A DNA stretch of 64,000 bases, from positions 186,001 through 250,000 of the forward strand of contig NZ_VITY01000005.1 of the NCBI RefSeq assembly GCF_007993935.1, in the 5' to 3' direction. Made by a program: the position numbers and the translations under genes. Below, in pieces: positions 1 to 8,726 of the stretch (the first letter of the stretch is position 1; each line of letters starts with the position of its first letter). Below the pieces are notes generated by a model. It had not been told where the DNA came from. It saw only the letters and a list, made by a program, of their open reading frames with translations, and did no database searches. This stretch comes from Bradyrhizobium macuxiense. Its GTDB lineage: Bacteria; Pseudomonadota; Alphaproteobacteria; Rhizobiales; Xanthobacteraceae.

Positions 1-59
1 TTGCGCTCATGGCTCCTTAACAGGGGCGAGTGCAGAGATCGCGCCCGAGGGACAGAGAA

Positions 60-1115
60 ATGGCGTCCACCGATGATCCGACCCCGGCTTCGCGCGGCGG
101 CAGGGGTTTTGCGAAGGCGCGCGCGGCCTTTGACGGCCTGCGCAGCCATGCCGGCTTCTGGCTGAAGGCGCTGTCGCAGCCGACCATCGATCTCACCTTG
201 CGCACCCAGGCCGGCCAGCGCACCCGGATCGTCGAATCTCCCGGCCTGTCGCTGCCGAAGGACGAACTCGACGCGCTGGTCGGGCAGCTGCGCATCGTCG
301 CCGCCAAGACGCTGCCCGAGGAGAGCCTGACCTATGGCATCTTCTCCGGCGAGCCGGAGCGGCTGTCGCGCGCTGTTGTCACCGTAATCTCAGAGGAAGA
401 CAGCGGCCGGCCGATCGCCTTCAACGCGCTGTCGGTGATGGAGGTGCCGCTCGACGGCGAGCCGGCTGAAGTGACCCATCTCGGCCTCGTGATGGTCGAT
501 CCGGATGTACGCGGGCAGGGGCTGTCCTGGGTGCTCTACGGCCTGACCGCGCTGGTGCTGTTCGCCCGCGATGGGTTGCGGCCGAAATGGATCTCCAACG
601 TCACCCAGGTGCCGGCCGTGGTCGGCATGGTCAGCGACACCTTCTCGGACGTGTTTCCGTCGCCGCTGCCGGGCGCGCGGCAGAGTTTTGCGCATCTGCA
701 GCTCGCGCGCGGCATCATGGCGCGACACCGCGCGGTGTTCGGCGTCGGCGAGGAAGCCGGCTTCGACGAGGCGCGCTCGGTCATCACCAATGCCTATACC
801 GGCGGCTCGGACGCGCTGAAGAAGACGTTTGAGATTGCGCCGAAGCATCGCAATGCCGTCTACAACGAATTCTGCGAGCGCGAGCTGGACTACGGCCGCG
901 GCGACGATGTGCTGCAGCTCGGCCGCGTCGATCTGGCCGGCGCGCGCCGTTATGTCATGAGCGAGGTGCCCTCGGGCTCGCTGCCGGCGCTGCTCGCGGC
1001 GTCCACGATGCTGGCGCTGCAGCGGCTGGTGCTGCCGGTGGTCTACTGGCTGGACGACAGCCGCGCCTTCGGGACCTTGCGGCCGCGCCGGCAGGACAGC
1101 GGGGCTATGCGATGA
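60..1115 (+). CDS. GNAT-family acyltransferase, first gene of a five-gene overlapping operon
   Basis: Encodes about 351 residues. A GNAT acetyl-CoA-binding motif is visible mid-protein (VMVDPDVRGQGLSWVLYGL), with the R-G-Q-G-L-S loop that binds the pyrophosphate of the acyl-CoA. The C-terminal third has a hydrophobic stretch (LPALLAASTMLALQRLVLP) that may contact a membrane. I chose ATG 60 because GAGG lies about 10 bases upstream; an in-frame start at 30 has no such site. The 3' end overlaps the ThiF gene by ATGA, so the two are probably translationally coupled. The acyl acceptor is unknown; the operon suggests a step in small-molecule or peptide tailoring (inference). Confidence 0.7.
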   Translation: MASTDDPTPASRGGRGFAKARAAFDGLRSHAGFWLKALSQPTIDLTLRTQAGQRTRIVESPGLSLPKDELDALVGQLRIVAAKTLPEESLTYGIFSGEPERLSRAVVTVISEEDSGRPIAFNALSVMEVPLDGEPAEVTHLGLVMVDPDVRGQGLSWVLYGLTALVLFARDGLRPKWISNVTQVPAVVGMVSDTFSDVFPSPLPGARQSFAHLQLARGIMARHRAVFGVGEEAGFDEARSVITNAYTGGSDALKKTFEIAPKHRNAVYNEFCERELDYGRGDDVLQLGRVDLAGARRYVMSEVPSGSLPALLAASTMLALQRLVLPVVYWLDDSRAFGTLRPRRQDSGAMR

Positions 1116-1987
1116 ATTTCGACTATTACTCCTTCACCGGCCGCAACATCGGCTTCGTCGACGAGCACGAGCAGCAGCTGCTGCGCCAGGCGCGGGTGTT
1201 CGTCTGCGGTGTCGGCGGCATGGGCGGCGCGGCCTTCATGGCGCTGGCGCGCGCCGGCGTCGGCAAGTTCGTGATCGCCGACATCGATCGTTTCGAGGTC
1301 TCCAACCTCAATCGCCAGGTGTTCGCCTTTGCCGATGAGGTCGGCCGCGAGAAGGCGGAAGTCGCCGCCGAAGCTGCGAAGCGCATCAATCCGACCATCG
1401 AGATCGAGGTGCTCGGCGAGAATTGGACCAGCGAGCTCGCCGGGATTGCGAAACGCTGTCCGGTGATTGTCAACGGCATGGACGACATCGCCGCCGGTGT
1501 GCATCTGTACCGGACTGCAAAGCACGCCGAGTCAACCGTGATCGATGCCTATATGTCGCCGCTGCCGTCGGTGATCGTGGTGCGCCCGCATGATCCACGG
1601 CCCGAAGAGCGCCTCGGCTTTCCGACGACAGGTAAGGACTGGACTGCCATTACCGAGGACGACCGCCGCGCCGCGATGCGCGCCGAGATCGAGCATGTGA
1701 TGCTGCACTCCTCGTCGCGCAACTATGTCGACCTCGCGATCGCCGGCGAAGTCGCGGCCGGCCGCCGCAGCCGGATGTCGTTCGCGCCGATGGTGATCTC
1801 GACCGGCATGCTGATGGCCTATGAGGCGGTGGCGCTGATCCTCGGCCGCACCTCCGGCACCGATTGCCGCGGCTGGTTCCTCAACCCGCACCGGCCTGCG
1901 ATCGAGAAGCCGCGCAACGCGCTGGTTGCCGCCCTGATGCGCCCGCTGGTACGGCGGGCGATCGATCAATTGACGGGCGTCGCATGA
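1112..1987 (+). CDS. ThiF/MoeB/HesA-type E1-like adenylyltransferase
   Basis: A 291-residue protein with the E1 nucleotide-binding fold: glycine loop GVGGMGG near residue 30, acidic ADID after the second strand, the NLNRQ arginine segment, GREKAE lysine and NGMDD. Family members adenylate a C-terminal carboxylate, of a ubiquitin-like protein or a small peptide, using ATP. The CxxC zinc pairs and the catalytic cysteine loop of MoeB/ThiF are absent, so this is a zinc-less variant, probably doing adenylation or cyclisation without sulfur relay (inference). No ubiquitin-like partner is visible nearby. It overlaps both neighbours by ATGA. The pairing with a nitroreductase recalls mycobacterial MoeY, which I recall as joining the two domains in one protein. 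Confidence 0.8.
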   Translation: MNFDYYSFTGRNIGFVDEHEQQLLRQARVFVCGVGGMGGAAFMALARAGVGKFVIADIDRFEVSNLNRQVFAFADEVGREKAEVAAEAAKRINPTIEIEVLGENWTSELAGIAKRCPVIVNGMDDIAAGVHLYRTAKHAESTVIDAYMSPLPSVIVVRPHDPRPEERLGFPTTGKDWTAITEDDRRAAMRAEIEHVMLHSSSRNYVDLAIAGEVAAGRRSRMSFAPMVISTGMLMAYEAVALILGRTSGTDCRGWFLNPHRPAIEKPRNALVAALMRPLVRRAIDQLTGVA

Positions 1988-3183
1988 CTTCGGGGGTGAT
2001 CGCCGATTCCATCGTCAATCTCTGCGGCGCCATCGGCGTTGCGGTGGCGATGATGACGTTCTATCGCCGCGATCCGCGGAGCCCGCTGACCCGCCGCCTG
2101 CTGCTCGCGCTCGGCGTGATCGCGACCCTGTTCCTCGACCGTGGCCTGGCCTGGTGGAGTGGAAGCTTTGTGCTCGACCGCCTCTCGGTGATCCCGGCCG
2201 CGCTGATCCCGCTCGGCGCGCTGATCGTCACCGAGGGCATCCTGCGGCGGCACGCGCCGCGTGCGGTCAAGATCGCAGCGCTCGGCGGCGGCATCCTGCT
2301 CGGCCTCGGCGGCACCTTCGGGCTGCAGCGCTTCGTGATGCCGTATGCGATCACACTTGCGCTGTTCCAGCTGCTGGGCTTTGCCACCTGCGCGTTGCTG
2401 CTGGCGACGCGCGACCGGGCCGCGTTGATGGCCTCGGAAAACCGCAGCATCGGCCGCATGGCGGTGGGCGCGCTGGTGGTGATCCCGTTCATCCTGACCG
2501 ATTTCCGCACGCTGTTTCCCGACATCCCGGTCCGGCTCGGCGCGCTCGGCGCGCTGCTCACCGTGACCGTAATGCTGATCGCCGGCGGCGGCGCCGAGAC
2601 CCGCCGGCATGGGCTCGCGATGATGGCGCTGCGGCTGATCTCCTCGGGCCTGCTTGGGCTCGCCGCCGCTTTCATGGCGCCTGACGTCGATGCCGCGCAG
2701 ATGGTCCGGTTCGTCGCGGTCGCGATCGCCGGCGTCTTGACCATCGGGCTGATGACGGACGCGCTGCGCGCGTTGTTCGAATCCCAGGAGCCGGGCGTGC
2801 TCAACTCGGTCGCGGCGTCGCCGGCGCAGACCAGGGAGCAGCTGATCGCCGAGCTGGCGCGGCACCCGATCTTCGAAAGCGCGCGGCGCTTCCGCGAGGA
2901 CGAGCTTGGACCTTACGATCCGCCGTTGCTTCGCGACTTCCTGTCGACCAAGCGTGTGCTACGCCGGTCCGAGGCCCCATGGGGACTGCCGCCGACCGAT
3001 CCGGCCGCCGAGCGCATGGTGTCGCTGATCTCAGCCAACAGCGCCTCCCATGTCATCGTGCTCGCACATGATCCGCTCGACCTGATCGTGCTCGCCGTGC
3101 CGGTGACCGCGGCCGATCCCGCCACCGAAACTGCGCTGGCGCTGGTGCGGCGGCTGCTGGCATTGACCCCGGAGGCCAAATGA
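1984..3183 (+). CDS. Polytopic membrane protein of unknown function in the ThiF operon
   Basis: A 399-residue protein with about seven or eight hydrophobic segments over roughly residues 5-260 (such as LLLALGVIATLFL, AALGGGILLGLGGTFGL, AVGALVVIPFILTDF), then a soluble C-terminal part of about 130 residues ending in a leucine-rich helix. I do not recognise the family. The start ATG 1984 overlaps the ThiF stop as ATGA and the stop overlaps the next start, so it belongs to the coupled operon. It could be a transporter for the product or an anchor for the soluble enzymes; nothing in the sequence decides between these. Confidence 0.75.
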   Translation: MTSGVIADSIVNLCGAIGVAVAMMTFYRRDPRSPLTRRLLLALGVIATLFLDRGLAWWSGSFVLDRLSVIPAALIPLGALIVTEGILRRHAPRAVKIAALGGGILLGLGGTFGLQRFVMPYAITLALFQLLGFATCALLLATRDRAALMASENRSIGRMAVGALVVIPFILTDFRTLFPDIPVRLGALGALLTVTVMLIAGGGAETRRHGLAMMALRLISSGLLGLAAAFMAPDVDAAQMVRFVAVAIAGVLTIGLMTDALRALFESQEPGVLNSVAASPAQTREQLIAELARHPIFESARRFREDELGPYDPPLLRDFLSTKRVLRRSEAPWGLPPTDPAAERMVSLISANSASHVIVLAHDPLDLIVLAVPVTAADPATETALALVRRLLALTPEAK

Positions 3184-4301
3184 CGATTGAGATCCGGGAG
3201 GGCGACCGCAGGGCGGCATTCGACGCCGCCCTCAGTGCCTATGGGCCCGACAGCCTCTACGTGCCGCCGCTGTGGAGCGATTTCGACCGGATGTTCGACC
3301 CCGCGAAGAACCCGTTCATCACCGAAGGCCATGGCCGCTACGCGCTGTTCTCGGCGCATCGCGACGGCCGGCCGATCGGCCGTATCGCCGCCTCGATCCA
3401 CGATGCGTCAAACCGCAAGCACGGCACCCGTCACGGCGCGTTCGGCTTCTTCGACTGTATCGACGATGTCGACGTGGCCGATGCGCTGCTGCGTGCCGCC
3501 GAGCAATGGCTGTCGGCGCGCGGCATGAGCCGCATCGCCGGCAACTTCAATCTCACCGCGATGCAGCAGATCGGCGTGATGACCGACGGGTTCGACCATG
3601 CGCCGTTCACCGACATGATGTGGTCGCCGCCGCATATCGCGCAGCATCTCGAACGCGCCGGTTATACGGCGACCTTCCCGATGACGACGTTCGAGATCGC
3701 GCTCGACGATGGCAAGCCGGAGCAATTGCTCGGCGACAAGCAGCGCGCAGTGCTCGCGGACAAGGACTTCGTCTGGCAGCCGATCAAGCGCTCCGCCTTC
3801 AAGGTCCGGCTGGAGGATGCGCGGCTGATCCTGAACGACGGCTTTGCCGACAACCCGATGTTCGTGCCGCCCACCGCGGCCGAGTACCTGTTCCAGGCCG
3901 GCGACATGATGTGGATCATCGACAAGCGGATTTCGACCGTGGTGTATCACCGCGGCCGCCCCGCCGGCGCGATCATCGCGATCCCGGACCTCAATCCATT
4001 GATCAAGGCGATCGGCGGCCGGATCGGGCTATCAGCGCCGTTCAGGTTCGTGCAGCACCGCATGCTGAACACGCGCGCCGTGCTGATCTATCAGTCGGTC
4101 TGCCGCGACCTGCACAATCGCGGCCTCAACGGCGCGATGCTCTACCGCACCGCGCTGGCGTTGCAGCAGGCCGGCTACCGCACGCTCGGCGGCACCTGGA
4201 TTGCGGACATCAATGCTCCCTCGCTGCGCCAAGTCGAGAAGGCCGGCGCCACGCCGCTGCACCGGCTGCATCTGTTCACCAAGCGGCTGGCCGCGGCATG
4301 A
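3180..4301 (+). CDS. Second GNAT-superfamily N-acyltransferase
   Basis: A 373-residue protein of the large two-lobed GNAT type. The N-terminal lobe reads YVPPLWSDFDRMF, then a strand pair with RDGRPIGRIAASI, where acceptors are usually presented. A second similar strand occurs in the C-terminal lobe (YHRGRPAGAIIAIPDLNPL), followed by NRGLNGAMLYRTALALQQAG and GGTWIADINAPSL, typical of a CoA-site helix and strand. It is unrelated at sequence level to the first GNAT of the operon, so the pathway may contain two different acyl transfers. It overlaps its neighbours by ATGA at both ends. Substrate unknown. Confidence 0.7.
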   Translation: MTIEIREGDRRAAFDAALSAYGPDSLYVPPLWSDFDRMFDPAKNPFITEGHGRYALFSAHRDGRPIGRIAASIHDASNRKHGTRHGAFGFFDCIDDVDVADALLRAAEQWLSARGMSRIAGNFNLTAMQQIGVMTDGFDHAPFTDMMWSPPHIAQHLERAGYTATFPMTTFEIALDDGKPEQLLGDKQRAVLADKDFVWQPIKRSAFKVRLEDARLILNDGFADNPMFVPPTAAEYLFQAGDMMWIIDKRISTVVYHRGRPAGAIIAIPDLNPLIKAIGGRIGLSAPFRFVQHRMLNTRAVLIYQSVCRDLHNRGLNGAMLYRTALALQQAGYRTLGGTWIADINAPSLRQVEKAGATPLHRLHLFTKRLAAA

Positions 4302-5293
4302 GCGAGCTGACGCCGGATCTGCTGCACGAGCTGGTCGCGGAGGCGCGGCTGGCGCCGAGCGTCCACAACATCCAGCCGACGCGCTGGCGGCTGCTCGGCG
4401 ACGGGCGGCTGGCGCTGGTCGACGATATCAGCGTGCGCGCGCCGGTCGCCGACCCCGCGGGGCATGATGTGCTCGTCTCGCACGGCGCCGCGCTGGAAGG
4501 CATGAGCCTTGCGCTCAACCGCCGCGGCCTTGCGATCACGGCTATGACCACGATCGAGCAGCCGCTGTCGCCGCAACTTGCCGCGCTTTGCAGCTTTGCG
4601 ATCAGGCAAGGCGTCGCGCCCGATCCGCTCGCGGAGCATGTGGCGCACCGCATGTCGTGGCGGGGCAGGTTCGTGGCATCGCCGGACGATACCGCGCCGC
4701 TGGTGCAGCTTGCCGTCGCGCGTGACGATTTGATCTGCATCAGTCATCGCCGGACGATTGCCGATATCGCCGGGTGGGCCGACCAGGCCGAATTCTCCTT
4801 TGTGCACGGCGACGACTATCGGGCCGAGCTGCTCGACTGGATGCGGCTGTCGCCCAGCCATCCGCACTATCTGCTTGATGGTCTCAATCGCGACGTGCTC
4901 GCCATGAGCGCGGTCGAGGCCACCGCCGCCCGCTTCGTGCTCGGCAGCCTGTTCAGGCCGCTCGATCGTCTCGGCCTCGCCGCAGCGCTGCTCGCCGACC
5001 GTGCCAAGACCGCCTCGGCCTCGGCGATCGTCCTGTTCTGCCGCCCGGTCGGTGAGGATCCACTCACGACGGGCCGGCATTTCTACCGCAGCTGGCTGGA
5101 GATCGATCGTGCCGGGCTCGCGGCGTGCCCGATCTCGGCGCTGGCAGATCATCCTGACTTCAATGAGCGGCTGCGAAAACTCGGCAAGGTCGGCGCCGAC
5201 CTGCGCCTCGTCAACGTGTTCCGCGTCGGCCGGCCGGCCAAACCACTGAAACCGCGGCATTACCGGATGCCGGTGGATCGCTTGATTGTCTGA
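4298..5293 (+). CDS. Nitroreductase-like FMN oxidoreductase (Acg/MoeY-type)
   Basis: A 331-residue protein whose N-terminus has the nitroreductase FMN-phosphate motif ARLAPSVHNIQPTRW. The length and divergent C-terminal half fit the Acg-like or MoeY-like branch rather than short NfsB-type enzymes. Such proteins bind FMN; in peptide pathways relatives oxidise azolines or desaturate, while Acg relatives may have lost enzymatic activity. ATG 4298 overlaps the preceding stop as ATGA. This is the last gene of the coupled block; the next gene starts about 70 bases downstream. Together with the ThiF-like protein it suggests an activation plus redox step on one substrate (inference). Confidence 0.75.
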   Translation: MSELTPDLLHELVAEARLAPSVHNIQPTRWRLLGDGRLALVDDISVRAPVADPAGHDVLVSHGAALEGMSLALNRRGLAITAMTTIEQPLSPQLAALCSFAIRQGVAPDPLAEHVAHRMSWRGRFVASPDDTAPLVQLAVARDDLICISHRRTIADIAGWADQAEFSFVHGDDYRAELLDWMRLSPSHPHYLLDGLNRDVLAMSAVEATAARFVLGSLFRPLDRLGLAAALLADRAKTASASAIVLFCRPVGEDPLTTGRHFYRSWLEIDRAGLAACPISALADHPDFNERLRKLGKVGADLRLVNVFRVGRPAKPLKPRHYRMPVDRLIV

Positions 5294-5364
5294 TCGGTAC
5301 CCCCTGTCAAAGCTTCACGCGGCCGTGCTATGACGCCGCCCGCAAACCAATGACCGGTGGGATG

Positions 5365-5571
5365 ATGTCGAAGCAATCGTTGCGCGAGGAGGCGGAACGC
5401 CTGATCCGCGAGACCATGGAAAAACGGAACCTGGTCATCAAGCAGGGCACGACCCGGATCGAGGCCGTCTGCGGCAAATGCGGCGCGCCGAACCGGGTGC
5501 AGGCGGAAAAGGGCCAGACCCGCGTCAAGTTCACCTGCAAGAACTGCGACCACAAGCAGGAAACGCTCTGA
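5365..5571 (+). CDS. Small zinc-ribbon protein
   Basis: About 68 residues: a basic and acidic N-terminal helix, then two cysteine pairs, CGKCG and CKNCD, separated by about 20 residues, forming a probable four-Cys zinc ribbon of the kind found in nucleic-acid-binding or rubredoxin-like proteins. ATGs at 5350, 5362 and 5365 are in frame; I prefer 5365, which has GGTGGG just upstream, but the start is not certain. It lies about 70 bases after the nitroreductase gene on the same strand and could be co-transcribed. Function unknown. Confidence 0.6.
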   Translation: MSKQSLREEAERLIRETMEKRNLVIKQGTTRIEAVCGKCGAPNRVQAEKGQTRVKFTCKNCDHKQETL

Positions 5572-5630
5572 GCGATTGAGCGAAACCGCGTAGGGTGGCT
5601 CGTCTAACCCACCCTGCGACTCTGCTTGTA

Positions 5631-5737
5631 CCGTCATCCTGAGGTGCGAGCGGAGCGAGCCTCGAAGGATGCACGGCCCGGCCGGTGGCCGTCGATCCTT
5701 CGAGACGGCCGCTTCGCGGCCTCCTCAGGATGACGGT
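5631..5737. repeat. Dispersed palindrome, family C
   Basis: Imperfect inverted repeat beginning CCGTCATCCTGAGG and ending CCTCAGGATGACGG, with internal arms TCGAAGGATG and CATCCTTCGAGACG. Related copies lie at 21019, 29536, 34572 and 44116. It resembles the small palindromic elements common between genes of Bradyrhizobium. No coding potential. Confidence 0.8.
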
Positions 5738-5745
5738 GATAGTGC

Positions 5746-5829
5746 GTAGGATGGGTGGAGCGCAGCGATACCCATCATCTCGCCGCGCGGGGACATTTGA
5801 TGGGTATCGCTTCGCTCCACCCATCCTAC
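5746..5829. repeat. Dispersed palindrome, family A
   Basis: Long inverted repeat with outer arms GTAGGATGGGTGGAGCG and CGCTCCACCCATCCTAC and inner arms around GATACCCATCA. Copies occur in the 265-bp array at 8466-9255, with partial copies near 41843 and 43891. Its right end overlaps the 3' end of the DUF2478 gene and supplies that gene's TAG stop at 5826-5828. Confidence 0.8.
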
Positions 5830-6401
5830 GGAGTCCTCGACTTAAACGCCTCGCACACCGTGGTGTGATCCGGCGCAGTCCGGGCCGCGGTTCGCAGCGA
5901 GACGTTGCGCCACCAGGCATCCAGCGCGTGGCGGTCGCAGGCGAGCTTCACGCTCATGCCGCCGGCGAACTTGATCCAGTCCGCAAAACTTTGCCGTGAC
6001 ACCGCGATCACGACGGGAATATCGGCATCGAGCGCGCGCTCGATCAAGAAGCCGAGGCCCTTGCCGTCGCGCTCCCGCTTGCCGAAACGGTTGATGATGA
6101 CGAGATCGGCGCCATCCGCGAGCGCATCAGCGACGCGGAATCCTGCGTCCTGCAGCCGCGACAGATCGAGCTTGCAGCCGGTGGCGCCTTCGCTGGGCGG
6201 CTGCGCCAGCAGCAGCGTCTCGCCGCTATGGACCAGCACCGCCGACAGGCTGGAATCCGCGCATTGGCCTGATTGCACCATGCCGACCACGCGCGCGCCG
6301 TGCGCCTTCAGATCGCCGGCGAAGGCGCGCAGGACGGCGTCCGGATCGTCATTGTCGTCATAGACCAGGGCGGCAAGGTCGCATTGGGCGTCGAACATCA
6401 T
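5826..6401 (-). CDS. DUF2478 family protein
   Basis: A 191-residue protein matching DUF2478: an N-terminal Rossmann-like strand (LAALVYDDNDD), then KAHGARVVGMVQSGQ, and the family hallmark GADLVIINRFGKRERDGKG followed by DADIPVVIAVS. The family is often found beside molybdenum transport or cofactor genes and is predicted to be nucleotide-binding. The start is the tandem ATGATG at 6401; the longer upstream open frame lacks coding character. It lies about 90 bases downstream of an aldehyde dehydrogenase on the same strand and may share its transcript. The TAG stop is supplied by a family A palindrome, so the C-terminal tail (KSRTP) may be altered from the ancestral form. Confidence 0.75.
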   Translation of the reverse strand: MMFDAQCDLAALVYDDNDDPDAVLRAFAGDLKAHGARVVGMVQSGQCADSSLSAVLVHSGETLLLAQPPSEGATGCKLDLSRLQDAGFRVADALADGADLVIINRFGKRERDGKGLGFLIERALDADIPVVIAVSRQSFADWIKFAGGMSVKLACDRHALDAWWRNVSLRTAARTAPDHTTVCEAFKSRTP

Positions 6402-6490
6402 GGGCTCTGTTCGTTGTGGAGGGGAAAGGCGGCCGCGGCGCCGAGGAGCGCCAAGGGGCTCCAAGACGTCGCGGCCAGATGTTCTTGGAA

Positions 6491-7900
6491 TCAGGCGGCC
6501 GGCGGGCCGTTGATGATCTGCAGCTGGGTGAATTCGGCGAGGCCTTCCTCGGCGAATTCGGTGCCGATGCCCGACTGCTTGGCGCCGCCGAACGGAATGT
6601 TCGGGGCCATGTCGAGATGCTTGTTGATCCACACCGTGCCGGCCTCGATCCGGGTCGCGATCTCATGCGCCCGCTTGATGTCGGATGACCAGACCGAGGC
6701 GCCGAGGCCGTAGGTGGTGGCATTGGCGCGGCGGATCACGTCGTCCTTGTCGGAGTATTTGATCACGGGCAGCACCGGGCCGAACTGCTCCTCGTCGACC
6801 AGTTTCGAGCCTTCCTTGATGTCGCGCACGATGGTCGGCTCGATGAAGTAGCCGGGACGGTCCATGGCGGCGCCGCCGGCGATCACATTGCCGTTCTTGC
6901 GGGCGTCGTCGAGGAACGCCTTCACCTTCTCGTACTGCATCTTGTTCTGCAGCGGGCCGAGCTTGGTGCCCTGCTTGGAGCCGTCGTCGACCACGGTGTT
7001 CTTCGCGATCGCGACCAGCTCGTTGCAGATTTCGTCATAGACGGATTCGTGCACATAGAGCCGCTTGATGGCGAGGCAGACCTGGCCGGAGTTCTGGAAC
7101 GCGCCCTCGAAGATGCCGGGCGCGACCTTCTTCGGATCGACGTCGTCGAGCACGATGCCGGCATCATTGCCGCCGAGCTCGAGCGTGATCCGCTTCAAGG
7201 TCTGCGATGCGCTCGCCATCACCTTCTGGCCGGTCGCGGTCGAGCCGGTGAAGGAGATCTTACGGATATCCGGGTGCTTGGTCATGTGGTCGCCGAGATC
7301 GTTGGCGTCGGCGATGAAGTTCAGCACGCCCTTCGGCAGGATGTCCTTGACCAGTTCGGCAAAGCGCAGCGAGGCCAGCGGCGTGGTCGGCGCAGGCTTC
7401 ACCACCAGCGTGTTGCCGGCGAGCAGCGCCGACGGCAGCTTGAACGCCAGGATCAGCAGCGGATAATTCCAGGGAATGATTGCGCCGACGACGCCGAGCG
7501 GGCGGCGATAGGCCTCGACCTTGCGGTCGCCGGAATTCTCGATCACCCGCATCGGAAGATCGAGCGAGCCGAGATAGCGGAAGAAACCCGCCATGCCCAT
7601 CACTTCGCCGGTGGCATCCGCGAGCGGCTTGCCCTGTTCGCTGGTCAGGATGCGGGCGAGCTCGTTGGTGTTGGCCTCGATCACCTCGGCCATCTTGATG
7701 ACGAGCTTGCGGCGCTCTTCCATCGGGGTTGCGGCCCAGGCCGGATAGGCGGCCTTCGCGGCGGCGACGGCCTTGTCGAGCTGGTCCTTGGAGGCGCGTG
7801 GGCATTGCGCCACCACCTCTTCGGTCGCCGGATTGAGCACCGGCATCGTGCTGTCGCCGGGTACCATCTTGCCGTCGATGAGAAGACTGTAATCACTCAT
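6491..7900 (-). CDS. NAD(P)-dependent aldehyde dehydrogenase
   Basis: A 469-residue member of the ALDH superfamily, close to the usual 470-500. Landmarks: IIPWNYP with Asn145, ELGGND with general base Glu241, and NSGQVCLAIK with nucleophile Cys275; the C-terminal PFGGAKQSGIG is also present. It oxidises an aldehyde to the acid with NAD(P)+. The sequence does not show the substrate; general similarity is to vanillin, salicylaldehyde or gamma-aminobutyraldehyde-type enzymes. It is transcribed away from the gene at 8077 across an AT-rich 176-base gap, which probably holds its promoter. DUF2478 follows on the same strand. Confidence 0.9.
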   Translation of the reverse strand: MSDYSLLIDGKMVPGDSTMPVLNPATEEVVAQCPRASKDQLDKAVAAAKAAYPAWAATPMEERRKLVIKMAEVIEANTNELARILTSEQGKPLADATGEVMGMAGFFRYLGSLDLPMRVIENSGDRKVEAYRRPLGVVGAIIPWNYPLLILAFKLPSALLAGNTLVVKPAPTTPLASLRFAELVKDILPKGVLNFIADANDLGDHMTKHPDIRKISFTGSTATGQKVMASASQTLKRITLELGGNDAGIVLDDVDPKKVAPGIFEGAFQNSGQVCLAIKRLYVHESVYDEICNELVAIAKNTVVDDGSKQGTKLGPLQNKMQYEKVKAFLDDARKNGNVIAGGAAMDRPGYFIEPTIVRDIKEGSKLVDEEQFGPVLPVIKYSDKDDVIRRANATTYGLGASVWSSDIKRAHEIATRIEAGTVWINKHLDMAPNIPFGGAKQSGIGTEFAEEGLAEFTQLQIINGPPAA

Positions 7901-8076
7901 AGGCTTTGCTCTCCCTGGTCAAACGGGTCCTTCGCGGACCTCGCTATATCCAGTCATATATCACGATTGCGACGGGCGGGCCACGGCCAAAGATGAGGCT
8001 CGAATAACGGCTGGACGGCGGCAGTCCGCGCGATATATATTTACGAATATAACGAAGAATGATCCGGAGTGCCGGT

Positions 8077-8457
8077 ATGCAGATCGAAACCCAGGAGCTC
8101 ACCACCTGCGAAGTCGCGCCCGACGGCTGCGCTATTTCGCTCGGATTCGTCGACGGCAAGGGCGAGCCTGCAACGATCCGCCTGTCGATCAACCAGGTCG
8201 GCGCGCTGGTCATGACCTTGCCCGGGCTGATCAGCAAGGCGCTGCAGACCCGGTTCGGCGACCAGACCTTGCGCTACGCCTATCCGCTGGATTCCTGGGT
8301 GATCGAGCAGTCGACCGATCCGGCCCAGGGCATGATGACGCTCAAGACCTCGGACGGCTTCAGCGTCTGCTTCTCGATCCCGCGTGCGCAGCAGAGCGAG
8401 CTCGGCGAGGCGCTGGTGGCGCCGCGGGCGACGCCGGTACGGGTGCGGGCGAATTGA
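8077..8457 (+). CDS. Conserved-looking hypothetical protein
   Basis: A 126-residue soluble protein, unrecognised. It has alternating beta strands (CAISLGFVDGKG, ATIRLSINQVGALVMTLPGLI, MMTLKTSDGFSVCFSIP) and no signal peptide or metal motif. ATG 8077 is chosen because GGAG lies 7 bases upstream; the ATG at 8059 lacks a good site. It is monocistronic; the repeat array begins nine bases after the stop. Confidence 0.65.
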   Translation: MQIETQELTTCEVAPDGCAISLGFVDGKGEPATIRLSINQVGALVMTLPGLISKALQTRFGDQTLRYAYPLDSWVIEQSTDPAQGMMTLKTSDGFSVCFSIPRAQQSELGEALVAPRATPVRVRAN

Positions 8458-8674
8458 GAAAGTGCGTAGGATGGGTAGAGCGCAGCGAAACCCATCAAAT
8501 GGCGGGCCGCAGGAGAGATGATGGGTTTCGCTGCGCTCTACCCATCCTACGATTCTTATGCCGCGCCGACAACGCCTCCACGTCATTGCGAGCGAAGCGA
8601 AGCAATCCATCCCTCCGCGTATGCGGCGCCATGGATTGCTTCGTCGCTTCGCTCCTCGCAATGACGGGTGGCGA

Positions 8675-8726
8675 TCACTTCCCCTTCACGAACGCCGCGA
8701 ACGCATCGCCGTAATCCTTGTGCCAG
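8675..8726 (-). pseudogene. Duplicated 3' end of the SDR gene, copy 1
   Basis: These 52 bases repeat the final codons of the SDR gene at 9204-9255, encoding WHKDYGDAFAAFVKGK and the TGA stop. The match stops abruptly at GTGCCAG, after which TACC and a family A palindrome follow. No start or upstream gene body is attached, so it is an orphan tail. Confidence 0.85.

Noticed and set aside
3-20. Possible end of an upstream gene (codons GCG CTC ATG GCT CCT then TAA)
   Set aside because: Only a few codons are visible, so neither the frame nor a product can be supported.
3272-4297. Upstream extension of the nitroreductase reading frame
   Set aside because: This part overlaps the GNAT gene in another frame and translates to arginine-rich sequence; the real start is the ATGA overlap at 4298.
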